NCBI GenBank assembly: GCA_030040815.1
Contig: JASHSZ010000735.1
Span: 1-7,136 of the forward strand
Direction: 5' to 3'
Length of the DNA stretch: 7,136 nucleotides
Origin: Streptosporangiaceae bacterium
Lineage (GTDB): Bacteria; Actinomycetota; Actinomycetes; Streptosporangiales; Streptosporangiaceae
Shown here: positions 6,442-7,136 of the stretch, in pieces
Layout: each line of letters begins with the position of its first letter
Numbering within the stretch: the first letter of the stretch is position 1
Made by a program: the position numbers and the translations under genes
The notes under the pieces: generated by a model
The model's input: only the letters and a program-made list of their open reading frames with translations
Databases searched by the model: none
What the model was told of the DNA's origin: nothing

Positions 6442-6467
6442 CGCCGCATCCCCGCGTCGGCGGCTCA

Positions 6468-6498
6468 TTGGCCTAGCCGGTGCCGGCTGACCGATAAT
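6468..6498 (+). promoter_or_regulatory. Candidate housekeeping-type promoter for the methyltransferase
   Basis: GATAAT at 6493-6498 matches the -10 consensus at five of six positions. TTGGCC at 6468-6473 is a partial -35 with a 19-base spacer, slightly long. Transcription would start about 6504-6506, at or next to the GTG start codon of the methyltransferase, so the mRNA would be leaderless. That agrees with the absence of a Shine-Dalgarno sequence. The AT-rich hexamer is conspicuous in GC-rich surroundings. Confidence 0.45.
6475..6488. repeat. Inverted repeat AGCCGG-TG-CCGGCT within the methyltransferase promoter spacer
   Basis: Perfect 6-bp arms with a 2-base centre lie exactly between the -35 and -10 candidates of the methyltransferase promoter. 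A repressor bound here would block polymerase. It is also a plausible chance palindrome in GC-rich DNA. Confidence 0.35.
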
Positions 6499-6503
6499 GC
6501 CGC

Positions 6504-7136
6504 GTGTCCTTCGCCACTTCGCCCAGCGCAAGGCCGACCGGTGCCGACACGCGGTCCGAGTTCCCCGACTGGCGGTTCGCGCCGAACATCGGCGGCCATC
6601 CCGACACCTACGAGCTGGAGAACCAAGCGGTCGACCGGGCGGGGCACGTACTAGCCGCGATGTGCGCGATCGCGCCGTGGGCCGGGCGGACGATCATCGA
6701 TCTGGGCTGCGGCACCGGCTACTGGCTCCGTCGCTACGCCGACGATGCCGCGCGCGTCGTCGGCGTCGAGCCCGATCCTGCCCTGCGTCCAGTGGCCCAG
6801 CGCGCCGCTGATGCGCTGCCAGCGACCGAGGTGCTGGCCGGATCGGCGGAGCACCTACCGCTAGCCGACCGCAGCGCCGACGTCGTGCACGCGCGGTTTG
6901 CTTACTTCTTCCCGCCCGGCGCCGACGCGGGCCTCGCGGAAGTGCTGCGGGTGCTGCGGCCGGGCGGACGGCTGGTCGTGGTGGACAACGACTACCGCTG
7001 GGGCGAGTTCGCCCGGCTGCTGGCGGCCGCCGCCATTCGTCCGCCGCTGCAGACCGCCGCCGCGGTCGATGCGTGGTGGCGTGACCGCGGCGCCGTGCGG
7101 CACGAGGTGCGCTCGGAGCTGCGATTCGCGAACCGC
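6504..7136 (+). CDS. Class I SAM-dependent methyltransferase, 3'-truncated by window edge
   Basis: A cytoplasmic methyltransferase of the Methyltransf_11 type; the substrate is unknown. 211 residues are visible and the frame is still open at the last base, so only a short C-terminus should be missing. The N-terminus carries FAPNIGGHPDTYELEN (25-40), a feature I recall from a related group of actinobacterial methyltransferases. The Rossmann SAM site follows: motif I IDLGCGTGY at 65-73, acidic end of strand 2 VVGVEPD at 85-91 (Glu89), SAEHLPLAD at 114-122, DVVHARFAYFF at 126-136, and VLRVLRPGGRLVVVD at 147-161. A stop (TAA, 6495-6497) lies in frame just upstream, which limits the start; the GTG at 6504 is the first start codon in frame, and a GATAAT box ends 5 bp before it. 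It is divergent from the DGPF gene, sharing a 204-bp intergenic region, but no functional link to it is shown. Confidence 0.9.
   Translation, partial: MSFATSPSARPTGADTRSEFPDWRFAPNIGGHPDTYELENQAVDRAGHVLAAMCAIAPWAGRTIIDLGCGTGYWLRRYADDAARVVGVEPDPALRPVAQRAADALPATEVLAGSAEHLPLADRSADVVHARFAYFFPPGADAGLAEVLRVLRPGGRLVVVDNDYRWGEFARLLAAAAIRPPLQTAAAVDAWWRDRGAVRHEVRSELRFANR

Noticed and set aside
6300..6449. N-terminal extension of the DGPF protein to the ATG at 6449
   Set aside because: The AGGAGG at 6308-6313 and the exact family start MKYVMLIFDT fix the start at 6299. The extension would also cover the promoter candidate.
6497..6811. Plus-strand open frame beginning at the ATG at 6497
   Set aside because: It is out of frame with the methyltransferase motifs and its product is Arg-rich with no domain. 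The real gene uses the GTG at 6504.

Overview
The window is chromosomal DNA of a high-GC organism, almost certainly an actinomycete. Codons end mostly in G or C, several genes start with GTG, and the 2-oxoacid:ferredoxin oxidoreductase pair is of the actinobacterial KorAB type. I see no RNA gene, insertion sequence, CRISPR array or phage gene. I cannot name the genus.

Region 1 (1-3612, + strand) is a tight metabolic operon. korA is cut by the left edge, korB overlaps it by 8 bp, and a crotonase-fold gene follows after 2 bp. KorAB makes an acyl-CoA by oxidative decarboxylation of a 2-oxoacid, probably 2-oxoglutarate, and passes electrons to ferredoxin. The crotonase belongs to a subgroup that lacks the usual hydratase glutamates, so its reaction is open.

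Region 2 (3623-4679, - strand) holds a family 2 glycosyltransferase, convergent with the operon. It lies directly behind a 43-codon ORF that looks like the first third of a YciI/DGPF protein. That ORF keeps a perfect Shine-Dalgarno sequence and start codon but stops early.

Region 3 (4735-6299) is an ECF sigma factor module. The sigma factor has the long C-terminal helical/TPR-like extension of the ECF42 group. It is divergent from the DGPF remnant and tail-to-tail with an intact DGPF gene; the two stop codons share one CTAG. Upstream of the intact DGPF gene is an exact TGTCGA, which I recall as the -35 element of ECF42-dependent promoters. The simplest reading is a self-contained ECF42/DGPF unit that once had, or recruited from, a second DGPF gene, with the glycosyltransferase now joined to the broken copy.

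Region 4 (6300-7136) is a 204-bp divergent intergenic region followed by a class I SAM-dependent methyltransferase that runs off the right edge. It appears to start at a GTG just 5 bp after a GATAAT -10 box, which suggests a leaderless transcript.

Most of the window is recognisable biology. The parts that deserve a second look are the DGPF remnant fused in layout to the glycosyltransferase, the candidate ECF42 promoter, and the crotonase with altered active-site positions in the korAB operon.
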